This document shows positions 6,976-13,732 of a stretch of 19,833 nucleotides of DNA, in pieces; position 1 is the stretch's first letter, and every line of letters starts with the position of its first letter. A model generated the notes under the pieces. The model made no database searches and was not told the DNA's origin. It saw only the letters and a list, made by a program, of their open reading frames with translations. A program made the position numbers and the translations under genes. This DNA comes from Parcubacteria group bacterium (GTDB lineage: Bacteria > Patescibacteriota > Minisyncoccia > Minisyncoccales > JAGUVE01), in contig JAGUVE010000104.1 in NCBI GenBank assembly GCA_020063075.1, positions 1-19,833 on the forward strand. Reading direction: 5' to 3'.

Positions 6976-7102
6976 AAAATATCAGGCAGATATTGTATTG
7001 GCTATCGGAACGATTTTAATCTCCCTGCTTTCTTTTGCTTTGGGCTACATTATCGCCAAGCAGGAAGATAAAGAACCAATTAAAATAGAACAAAATTTAT
7101 GA
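6947..7102 (+). CDS. 51-residue single-pass membrane protein
   Basis: A short ORF starting MITRIKEFVKKYQADIVLAI. It has a basic N-terminus, one transmembrane helix (about residues 15-37, rich in Ile/Leu/Ala/Gly) and a charged tail (AKQEDKEPIKIEQ). Its TGA stop shares the ATGA overlap with the next gene's ATG at 7099, which suggests translational coupling and supports it being real. The positive-inside pattern suggests the N-terminus is cytoplasmic. I do not recognise the family; it could be a small membrane partner or anchor for the flavoprotein. No Shine-Dalgarno is visible. Confidence 0.7.
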   Translation: MITRIKEFVKKYQADIVLAIGTILISLLSFALGYIIAKQEDKEPIKIEQNL

Positions 7103-8049
7103 AGGTTGCGATTATCGGAGCTGGAATAACCGGGCTTTATTTGGGGTGGAAACTTTCAAAGAAAGGACATAACGTTACTGTGTTTGAAAGGAAATCAAAA
7201 ATCGGTAAAGTTGCTTGTTCGGGCTTGTTCAGTGAAAGAATCTTAAATTTTATTCCGGAAAGCCGAAAATTAATTAAAAATCAAATAGAGCATTGTCTGA
7301 TTCACTTTCCCAAAAAAACGTTCAAAATCAGGTTTTCAGGAAAAGTAGGAAAATTTCTGGTTATGAGCCATTTTGAACTTGACAACATAGCGGCGAATTT
7401 AGCCGAAAAATCTGGTGCGAAAATTATTTTAAAGCGCGAGATAAAAAAAGAAGAAATTAGCGCCCTTAAAGAAAAATTTGAGCGGCTTATCGGTTGCGAC
7501 GGGCCCGATTCTTTGCTTCGCAAGAGTTTGAATATCAAGGAGCCAAATTTTCGTCTGGCGATTCAAGGATTTATTCCAAAAGAAGATTTTTCAAAATATG
7601 TTGAAACATGGGCAACCAAATCGGGTTTTATCTGGAAAGTTCCCCGAGGAAGAGAAGTGGAATATGGAATAATTGAAACCTCGAAAATGCCAAAAATTTT
7701 ATTTGAGGCGTTTTTAAAAAAAAGAAATATCAAAATTGAAAATTTAAATTCGGCTCTGGTGCCCCAGGGTTTGGCGGCTCCTAAAGACAAAAAAATTGCT
7801 CTTTGCGGCGATGCGGCGGGCTTGACCAAACCCTGGAGTGGGGGAGGGGTAATTTGGGGATTATTGGCGGCAGAAATTTTAATAAAAAATTTTCCGGATT
7901 TTTTAAAATATCAAAAAGAATTGAAAAGATTCTTTCTGCCAAAAATTATTTTTTCGAAAATAGCCACTAAAGCGGCTTATTTTCTCGGCTTTAATTTTCC
8001 TTGGCTTTTGCCGAATAATTTTAAAATTGAAAGCGATTTTCTAAGATAA
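7099..8049 (+). CDS. FAD-dependent oxidoreductase, geranylgeranyl-reductase family
   Basis: 316 residues. The N-terminal Rossmann motif is GAGITG (7-12) with an acidic residue closing the second strand (VFERKSKIG). The geranylgeranyl-reductase (GGR) signature Cys-Ser-Gly is at 40-42 (KVACSGLFS). GCDGPDS (132-138) and the second FAD motif GDAAGLTKPWSGGG (237-250) follow, the standard layout of GGR and related p-hydroxybenzoate-hydroxylase-fold enzymes. Members reduce isoprenoid double bonds or act on other lipids or quinones; the substrate cannot be read from sequence. At 316 residues it is shorter than the usual 390-450, mainly in the C-terminal part. It overlaps the 51-aa gene by 4 nt and is the last + strand gene. 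Confidence 0.85.
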   Translation: MKVAIIGAGITGLYLGWKLSKKGHNVTVFERKSKIGKVACSGLFSERILNFIPESRKLIKNQIEHCLIHFPKKTFKIRFSGKVGKFLVMSHFELDNIAANLAEKSGAKIILKREIKKEEISALKEKFERLIGCDGPDSLLRKSLNIKEPNFRLAIQGFIPKEDFSKYVETWATKSGFIWKVPRGREVEYGIIETSKMPKILFEAFLKKRNIKIENLNSALVPQGLAAPKDKKIALCGDAAGLTKPWSGGGVIWGLLAAEILIKNFPDFLKYQKELKRFFLPKIIFSKIATKAAYFLGFNFPWLLPNNFKIESDFLR

Positions 8050-8065
8050 TTTTATTCCTTTAATC

Positions 8066-8104
8066 TTTTTCCGCTGTGATATTGGCGGCAAAACAGGGGA
8101 AAAG
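8066..8104. terminator. Candidate bidirectional terminator between convergent genes
   Basis: TTTTCC (8067-8072) and CTGT (8074-8077) pair with ACAG (8093-8096) and GGAAAA (8098-8103), with one internal mismatch and a 15-nt loop. Runs of T on the left arm and A on the right arm would give a U-rich arm on either strand. It sits in the 58-nt gap between the flavoprotein gene and xer. Confidence 0.45.
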
Positions 8105-8107
8105 TGG

Positions 8108-9058
8108 TTATTCTTTTAAGCTGTGGAATTTTCGATGAGAATCTCTGAGTTTCTTTGAAGTGACATGGGCGTAAATTTGGGTCGTAGAGATGTTTTTATG
8201 GCCTAAAAATTCCTGAACGGTTCTTATGTCTACACCTTTCATTAAAAGATCGGTAGCGAAAGAATGACGAATCGAGTGGGGGCATGTGAAAGTTGGGGCG
8301 CCTGATAAAATAGCGTATTTTTTGACAAGACTTTCTACTGAGCGGGAAGAAAGCCGTTTGGCGGCTGTTTTTGGTCCTTTGTAATTAATGAATAATGCTT
8401 TTTCTTTATCTTTGCGAGTTTCTAAATATTTTCCTACCCATTTTACAGCCCTTTCTGAAAAATAAACCGGTCGGGGCCTATTGCCTTTACCTATAATAAC
8501 AATTTCCAAATCTTTGGTTTCAGGAGTAATTTTAATTTGCTCTATGTTTAGATTTGCCAATTCAGCTACTCGAAGTCCGGTTGAAAATAAGGTTTCCAGA
8601 ATAGCTCGGTCTCTTAATCCGGGTAAATTAGAAGTTTTAGGAGCGTCTAATAATTTTTTGATTTGATCTACCGGTAAAAATTTAATCATTCTTTCATCAG
8701 ATTTTGACTTAGTTAATTTTATTTTTTCCGATGGAAGAGAAAGGATGTCCCTGTCAGTAAAATAATTTAAAAGATTACGCAGGGCAATAAGGTAATAGTT
8801 TTGGGTTGACCTTTTTATCGGCTCTTTAGTGTACCTATTAAAGCTTTGGGATAAAAACACCCTGTATTTTCTGATATGGTCTTCAGAGAGCTCGTGGGGC
8901 ATTAGATCTTTCAGGTTATTGACTTTTAGCCAGCTAACAAACTTCTTTAAAAATCTTTGATAAGTTTCCTGGCTTTTATTACTCAAACCTTTTTCAATAT
9001 CTAAATATTCCAGAAAATCATCAGTATGTCCTACAATGCTTTTATCTGATTTTTTCAT
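8108..9058 (-). CDS. xer: Xer-type tyrosine recombinase
   Basis: 316 residues. An N-terminal SAM-like core-binding domain (about 10-105) is followed by the catalytic domain with the full set of residues: Arg163 (TGLRVAEL), Lys191 (GKGNRPRPV), His261 and Arg264 (HSIRHSFAT), His287 (LGHKN) and the nucleophile Tyr296 (IYAHV). This is the Xer pattern rather than that of phage integrases, and there is no phage or plasmid gene nearby. The role is probably resolution of chromosome dimers at dif. XerC versus XerD cannot be decided; CPR genomes often seem to hold one Xer. A dif-like site lies 45-72 bp before the start codon, as in known single-recombinase systems (XerS, XerH). Confidence 0.9.
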   Translation of the reverse strand: MKKSDKSIVGHTDDFLEYLDIEKGLSNKSQETYQRFLKKFVSWLKVNNLKDLMPHELSEDHIRKYRVFLSQSFNRYTKEPIKRSTQNYYLIALRNLLNYFTDRDILSLPSEKIKLTKSKSDERMIKFLPVDQIKKLLDAPKTSNLPGLRDRAILETLFSTGLRVAELANLNIEQIKITPETKDLEIVIIGKGNRPRPVYFSERAVKWVGKYLETRKDKEKALFINYKGPKTAAKRLSSRSVESLVKKYAILSGAPTFTCPHSIRHSFATDLLMKGVDIRTVQEFLGHKNISTTQIYAHVTSKKLRDSHRKFHSLKE

Positions 9059-9097
9059 ATTTTTATCGGTGGAGAAGTGGCTATATTTATACTCTAT

Positions 9098-9103
9098 ATT
9101 ATA
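9098..9103 (-). promoter_or_regulatory. -10 element for xer next to the dif-like site
   Basis: On the minus strand a perfect TATAAT lies at 9103-9098, about 39 nt before the xer ATG. Its outer base coincides with the edge of the dif-like site (9103-9130). The -35 region would lie inside that site, so Xer binding could repress its own gene. The -35 itself is not convincing. Confidence 0.5.
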
Positions 9104-9130
9104 GTTCGGTAAAGGGTTATTATGCGAAGT
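9103..9130. other. Candidate dif site (28 bp, 11+6+11)
   Basis: Left arm AGTTCGGTAAA (9103-9113), centre GGGTTA (9114-9119), right arm TTATGCGAAGT (9120-9130). The arms are inverted and match at 7 of 11 positions, as partial palindromes like dif do. The right arm agrees with the E. coli XerD arm TTATGTTAAAT at 8 of 11. It is upstream of the only Xer gene, at the point where gene orientation converges. Confidence 0.5.
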
Positions 9131-9259
9131 TTCCTATATTCATAATAAGAGGCTCAAAGCCCCCTGTCAAGAGGAAAAATACTTATCCCCCACGGAAAAT
9201 CTATCTAATAAAAAACGAACGAGGCGTGCCCAGAGGAATATGTCTTGAAATTTACAATA
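9131..9259. other. Intergenic stretch with one long inverted repeat
   Basis: Between the dif-like site and the 93-aa gene. TTATTATG (9117-9124, overlapping the dif right arm) and CATAATAA (9141-9148) form a perfect 8-bp inverted repeat around 16 nt. A run of T's on the minus strand (near 9210-9220) could terminate the gltX operon, but its stem is poor. No ORF or RNA gene is seen. Confidence 0.4.
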
Positions 9260-9541
9260 TTACTTTGTCAACTCTTTAAATCTTCCCCAAAGGTTTTTTC
9301 CTAATTGAGGCGCTTCTCTTTTAAGCCAGTCATACATTTTCTGCCAAACCGGTACCACATCCTTCTGCCAAATATTCTTTAAGGCCCCCGGTAATTTTGT
9401 TTGGGCGACTTCAACGGTCTTTTTGCCCAATTCTCTCGCTTCCTTCAATGTATCCGGAGCTTTTAAAGCAAAAGAAAGATTAAATAAAGCTAAATTTAAA
9501 ATGACGGCGATTATTGTTGTTTTAATCATAGTTTTTTTCAT
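9260..9541 (-). CDS. Small exported protein, unknown function
   Basis: 93 residues, no family recognised. It starts MKKTMIKTTIIAVILNLALF, a basic N-region and a hydrophobic core ending NLSFALKAP, a plausible signal peptide cut after Ala25 or an N-terminal anchor. The rest is a series of amphipathic, Trp- and Lys-rich helices (IWQKDVVPVWQKMYDWLKREAP), suggesting a small periplasmic or surface helical protein that may lie on the membrane. It follows the HDxxH gene by 26 nt in the same direction, so the two may share the gltX transcript. Confidence 0.6.
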   Translation of the reverse strand: MKKTMIKTTIIAVILNLALFNLSFALKAPDTLKEARELGKKTVEVAQTKLPGALKNIWQKDVVPVWQKMYDWLKREAPQLGKNLWGRFKELTK

Positions 9542-9567
9542 TTTAGCAAAATTTTAGCTTTTCCTTA

Positions 9568-10776
9568 TTACTTTTCTTTTAGTCGTTCAAATTTTGTTTC
9601 TACTGATTTTAAGGCGGAATTAACTGATTCGTATCCTAAATCAGAAAGAAGTTTTTTGTATTCTTTCTTTTTTTCAATAGTTTGAGAGGGGTCAAACTCT
9701 GGATAAGATTTTTTAAGCATTGAAAGAAAAAAATTATATCTCTTCTCTGATTTTTCTTTGAGTTCTTTGGGGTCGGTTAATAATAACCGAATACTTTCTG
9801 CCCAACCGTCTTTGCTTTTCTGAAACTCATCTTTTATTGATTGGCAATAAAAACTAATTTTAACCGGCTCTTCTTCTCTTATTTCTTCCCATTTTTTAAT
9901 CAATTCAAATTGCTCTTTCATAGGCAAAGCATTTTGATTGATTACTCGTGGATCTAATGAATGAGCCCAATCGTGAGATAAAATTGCAGGTAAAAGTAGT
10001 AACAGGTCTTTCGTTTTATAAATTATAATTTTCTGTGCGAGAGGATCATATTCCCCATTGCTTCTTATCCCGGGCACCGGTGTCGGTGGACCCTTTTTGT
10101 CAATATATTCGATACATTTTAGGTTGTTTAGATCCGAAATTAATCCCCTGGGTAATATCGCCGTTGCTGCCTTTTCAACAATTTCTGCTCCTTTTATCTC
10201 GGGTCTATCAAATTTTTCAAAGCCAATGATTTTTGCCAATCCCTCTTCAGTTTTTTTCTCCTTGAATCCCTCTATAAGCCATTCTATCAAACCAGCCCTA
10301 CCCTCTAATTTTAATTCAGAATGCTCAATGGTTTTTCCATTTATTAACTTATCATAAATTTCAGGCAATATGAGGTCATATTGAAAAAAATCTATATCAA
10401 TGAGGTCTTTCCAGTCAGAGACCAAAAGAGATATTTGCCGTGGTAAGTTTCTCTCGCCATATTTTTTAACAAAATCTTGAATTTCGTTTGATTCTGGCAT
10501 TTTTTTTCTAATTGATTCTCGAGCAAAATTCCATTTTGAAATTATTTTATAAAGAAGCTCAAATTCCTTAGCTCCAAAAAGTTCTTCTATTTGACTATCG
10601 TTCATTTTTGAAAACGATTCTTTTACTTTATTTTTTTTAAACGTTGTTAAATCAGAATAATCTTCTTTAATGTATTCTTTAATTATTTCGGCTTTTTTTT
10701 TAAGACTAATTTCTCCTTCTTTGGTTTTATCTTCCTTTTCAATAAAATTAAATGGTCCTCTTTCTTGTTTGGGCAT
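9568..10776 (-). CDS. Cytoplasmic protein with degenerate gluzincin-like (HDxxH) centre
   Basis: 402 residues, no named family recognised. The N-terminal half (about 1-200) is helical and charged. In the C-terminal half, NGEYDPLAQKIIIY (240-253) looks like the edge strand before the zinc helix of gluzincin metallopeptidases. LLPAILSHDWAHSLDP (261-276) places His268-Asp269-x-x-His272 where HExxH is expected, and WAESIRLLLTDPKEL (325-339) offers Glu327 as the third zinc ligand, 55 residues on. The catalytic Glu is thus Asp (codon GAT), so it is either a slow enzyme or a metal-binding non-enzyme. No signal peptide or membrane segment is seen. It lies 6 nt after gltX, so probably the same operon. 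Confidence 0.6.
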   Translation of the reverse strand: MPKQERGPFNFIEKEDKTKEGEISLKKKAEIIKEYIKEDYSDLTTFKKNKVKESFSKMNDSQIEELFGAKEFELLYKIISKWNFARESIRKKMPESNEIQDFVKKYGERNLPRQISLLVSDWKDLIDIDFFQYDLILPEIYDKLINGKTIEHSELKLEGRAGLIEWLIEGFKEKKTEEGLAKIIGFEKFDRPEIKGAEIVEKAATAILPRGLISDLNNLKCIEYIDKKGPPTPVPGIRSNGEYDPLAQKIIIYKTKDLLLLLPAILSHDWAHSLDPRVINQNALPMKEQFELIKKWEEIREEEPVKISFYCQSIKDEFQKSKDGWAESIRLLLTDPKELKEKSEKRYNFFLSMLKKSYPEFDPSQTIEKKKEYKKLLSDLGYESVNSALKSVETKFERLKEK

Positions 10777-10782
10777 ATAATT

Positions 10783-12414
10783 TTAAAACTTAGCAATCGC
10801 CTCTTTTAGCCGCTCTAAAGTTTTTTCTTTTCCTAAAATCTCAGCTATTTCAAAAGGACCGGCTGACGCTTCTTTACCGGTCAAGGCAACTCTTAGCGGC
10901 CACAAAAGTTCGCCCTTATTTGGCATTTTTTCCGCTTCAAGTATCAATATTTTTGACAAATTTTCTTTATTCCAATCTGTGATTTCTATTTTAGACAATA
11001 TTTTCCTTAATCTGTCAAGGGAATAACTTATTTCCCTATCCCCCATTTTAGCCCACATCAGTAAATTTTTGTCATACTCCAGTTTCTTTTTGAAGAAAAA
11101 ATCAGCCAAATCCGATATTTCCGATAATTTTTTTAGCCGTTCTTGATGAATACCAATAACTTTTTTTAGAAATTCAAAGCTAATTTCCTCCCCAGTTTCA
11201 GAAATACGATAATTTTGTTTTATTTCCATTCCTCCGTAAGCCGGCGGATATTGACCTTCTTCAAATAAAGGCGCAATAAAACCCTCTTCAATCAAATAAG
11301 GAAGGCAAAGTTCGGTTAATTTTTCAATGGAACGTTGACGAATATAAAATCCGTTTAAAAAATCTAGTCGCTTTATATTAAAAACCGCTCCCCCCTTTTG
11401 AACCCTTTCCAAGGAAAATTCCTTAATTAAAGAAGGCATTGAATAAATTTCTCTCTCATTGCCTGGGTTCCAGCCCAAAAAAGCCATAAAATTTACCATG
11501 GCTTCTGGCAAATAGCCCTGGTTTTTATACTCTGCAATAGAAGTTGCTCCGTGTCTTTTTGACAATTTAGTTCGGTCAGGTCCCAAAATTAAAGGCAAAT
11601 GCGCGTATTTTGGCCGTGGGAAATCAAGAACTTCTTGGATTAAAATCTGTTTTGGAGTATTTGAAATGTGGTCTTCTCCCCTGATGACATAGGTGATATT
11701 CATTTCAAAGTCATCTATCACGACTGCAAAATTATATAAAGGAGTGTAGCCCCCCACCACTTTTTGTAGGTTTTGTTGTTTAGTTAAATTTTCTCTTTGA
11801 AAAGTGGTGGGGGGTTTGGCAATCCCAAAGTCGCCGATTAAGGAGGTGTCAAATTCAATTTTTCCGCGAATTAAATCGTTAAACGCGAGTTTTTTAAAAG
11901 GGGTTTTAAATCTGATGATTGAGGATTTTCCCTGAGCCAAATGATTTTTAACCGTTTCCGGGGAAAGATTTTTGCATTTTCCGCTATAAATTGGCGCCTG
12001 ACCGATTGACATTTTGTATTGTCTTTCCTCTTCCAATTCTTCTTCTGAACAAAAACAATAATATGCCTGCTCTTTTACCAACAATTTTTCCAAATATTTG
12101 GCATAAGTATTCAATCTCTGGCTTTGTTTATAGGGAGCGTGTTTTCCGTTAATATCCGGCCCTTCATTCCACTCAATTCCCAACCATTTTAAATTATCTA
12201 TAATGTCTGCCTCAAAAACCGGGTCTGACCTTTCAAGGTCGGTGTCTTCAATCCTCAGTATAAAACTGCCCTGGTTCTCTTTAGCAAAGAGATAATTAAA
12301 CAGAGCGGTTCTGGCGGTACCTATATGAAGGGGTCCGGTTGGCGAAGGAGCAATTCTAACCCTTATTTCTCCCGGTTTTATAAACTTGAAGTCATCGTCA
12401 CTTTCCATTTCCAT
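10783..12414 (-). CDS. gltX: Glutamyl-tRNA synthetase with an in-frame palindromic insert
   Basis: 543 residues, class I synthetase charging tRNA-Glu. Visible: HIGH-type motif in PSPTGPLHIGTARTALFN (23-40), RIEDTD (54-59), YNFAVVIDD and VIRGEDHISNTPKQ (about 227-256), and KLSKR (283-287). The C-terminal helical anticodon-binding domain is complete. Between GDFGIAK and TPLYNFAVV, where relatives have only a few residues, there is an insert (about 201-223, starting PPTTFQRENL) encoded by a perfect inverted repeat. Insertion at a surface loop of the catalytic domain would be tolerated. The start is the ATG at 12414; the in-frame ATG at 12408 is also possible. Lower-copy CPR genomes may use GltX for both Glu and Gln charging, but this is not shown here. 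Confidence 0.95.
   Translation of the reverse strand: MEMESDDDFKFIKPGEIRVRIAPSPTGPLHIGTARTALFNYLFAKENQGSFILRIEDTDLERSDPVFEADIIDNLKWLGIEWNEGPDINGKHAPYKQSQRLNTYAKYLEKLLVKEQAYYCFCSEEELEEERQYKMSIGQAPIYSGKCKNLSPETVKNHLAQGKSSIIRFKTPFKKLAFNDLIRGKIEFDTSLIGDFGIAKPPTTFQRENLTKQQNLQKVVGGYTPLYNFAVVIDDFEMNITYVIRGEDHISNTPKQILIQEVLDFPRPKYAHLPLILGPDRTKLSKRHGATSIAEYKNQGYLPEAMVNFMAFLGWNPGNEREIYSMPSLIKEFSLERVQKGGAVFNIKRLDFLNGFYIRQRSIEKLTELCLPYLIEEGFIAPLFEEGQYPPAYGGMEIKQNYRISETGEEISFEFLKKVIGIHQERLKKLSEISDLADFFFKKKLEYDKNLLMWAKMGDREISYSLDRLRKILSKIEITDWNKENLSKILILEAEKMPNKGELLWPLRVALTGKEASAGPFEIAEILGKEKTLERLKEAIAKF
11750..11814. repeat. Palindromic element inserted in frame in gltX
   Basis: CCCCCCACCACTTTT (11750-11764) and its exact reverse complement (11800-11814) surround a 35-nt loop. 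The 65-nt unit is read in frame as about 20 additional residues of GltX. Its layout recalls the Rickettsia palindromic elements, which also insert in frame in genes, though the sequence is different. Confidence 0.8.
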
Positions 12415-12451
12415 ATCTTTAACTTGACATATTTTTTATTATTTTGTCAAA

Positions 12452-12606
12452 CCCAGTAGTAGATTTTCGACATCCCGCCCTTTCTAAATTTTTCAAATTC
12501 TAAATTATGAATATTGTTAAAAAATAAATTTTGAGAAAAATTTACTTTGGAAGATTTAAAAAGGGCGGGATAAGACGGTAAAGCCGGTCGAAAATTCACT
12601 ACTGGG
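12452..12606. mobile_element. 155-bp MITE-like element with 5-bp target duplication at the murG 3' end
   Basis: Terminal inverted repeats of 20 bp start CCCAGTAGT (12452-12471 against 12587-12606, two mismatches). An inner pair ATCCCGCCCTTT / AAAGGGCGGGAT lies at 12472-12483 and 12560-12571, and the AT-rich centre also folds back. TCAAA flanks both ends directly (12447-12451 and 12607-12611; up to GTCAAAC if the end base is counted as target). It carries no ORF. The right end supplies the murG stop codon. In the gltX/murG gap it fills most of the 184 nt and, transcribed, would form one long hairpin. Confidence 0.85.
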
Positions 12607-13732
12607 TCAAACTTAAAATATATTCAGCTATTGCTTCAGCCGCCCTTGGTCTTGAGAATTCCATTGCCGCTTTTTTCATTTTTTCCAATTCCCCGGGCTG
12701 AATCAATAAATTTTTCAATTTTTCCAGGAAAAAACGGGGACTGGTTAAATTTGCTTCTTCAATAACCAGACAAGCGCCGTTTTTCTCATAGGCGGCGGCA
12801 TTCATCGCTTGATGTTCTTGAGCCGATTCAGGGAGCGGAATCAAAATACTCGGTTTGCCCTGGGCTGAAATTTCAAAAATGCTGCCCGACCCCGCTCGGC
12901 TAACTATCAAATCAGAAGCCGCGTATGCCTGCTTTAATTCCTCTTCTTCCAAAAATGGAAAAAGATGATAATATTTTTTGAGACCTTCATTTTTTATGAA
13001 TTGTTCATCAGCCGAATTCTTTACTTCTTTAAAATTTTGAGGGCCCGATTGATGGATTAATTCAAATTCCGCCAAAATTTCGGGCAAAATTTGAATAATC
13101 AGGTTATTCAATCGCCGGGCTCCTTGAGAACCGCCAAAAACCAAAATAATTGGTTTTTCATAAGTCAAATTGAAAATTTTTTTTGCCGTTTCCTTTGAAC
13201 CGCCCAATAATTCCCGCCGAATTGGATTTCCGACTGAAATCACCTTCTTTGAGGGAAACTTGTTTTCCTCGGCCGGAAAGGAAACAAAAATTTTTGAAGA
13301 AAATTTAGCCGAGATTCGGTTGGCCAAACCCGGTATTATATCCGATTCGTGCAAAAAAACAGGAGTGCCCAGCAAAAACCCGGATAGCGATGAGGGCAGT
13401 GAACCGTAACCCCCCTTGCTGAAAATTAGGTCGGGCGACAAAAAGGAAATATAGAAAAATGCCTGGAAAAAACCGATTGGAAATTTTAAAAAAATATCAA
13501 AAAAGTTTTGAATAATGGCGCTTGGTCCAAAATATCTCCTGAATTTTCCGGCCATTATCGCTTTTACTTTCACGCCTTCTTTTGAAAGAAAAATTTGAGC
13601 TATTTTATCTTTTGGTCCGATGTAAAAGAAATTGACCTCTTCATTTGTCAATCTCTTGATTTCCCGGACAATGGCAATTATCGGGTAGACATGGCCGTAG
13701 GTTCCGCCGCCTGCAAACAAAATCTTTGTCAT
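12599..13732 (-). CDS. murG: UDP-GlcNAc:lipid I N-acetylglucosaminyltransferase
   Basis: 377 residues from the ATG at 13732. The frame is open further, but MTKILFAGGG is the normal start, and the ATG overlaps the ftsW stop as ATGA, so the longer start is rejected. It makes lipid II at the cytoplasmic face. The glycine-rich loop reads GGGTYGHVYP (8-17), with Tyr replacing the usual second Gly of TGGH. SKGGYGSLP, HESDIIPGLANR, GGSQGARRLN and PESAQEHQAMNA (UDP-GlcNAc pocket) follow as expected for this GT-B fold. The last two codons (CAG TAG) come from the inserted 155-bp element; without it the gene would end in AAA TAA. Confidence 0.96.
   Translation of the reverse strand: MTKILFAGGGTYGHVYPIIAIVREIKRLTNEEVNFFYIGPKDKIAQIFLSKEGVKVKAIMAGKFRRYFGPSAIIQNFFDIFLKFPIGFFQAFFYISFLSPDLIFSKGGYGSLPSSLSGFLLGTPVFLHESDIIPGLANRISAKFSSKIFVSFPAEENKFPSKKVISVGNPIRRELLGGSKETAKKIFNLTYEKPIILVFGGSQGARRLNNLIIQILPEILAEFELIHQSGPQNFKEVKNSADEQFIKNEGLKKYYHLFPFLEEEELKQAYAASDLIVSRAGSGSIFEISAQGKPSILIPLPESAQEHQAMNAAAYEKNGACLVIEEANLTSPRFFLEKLKNLLIQPGELEKMKKAAMEFSRPRAAEAIAEYILSLTQ

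Noticed and set aside
12424..12451. TTGACA...TGTCAA inverted hexamers before gltX as a promoter or terminator
   Set aside because: No -10 at correct spacing on either strand and the stem is only 6 bp around 15 nt of AT; one half is also the target site of the inserted element.
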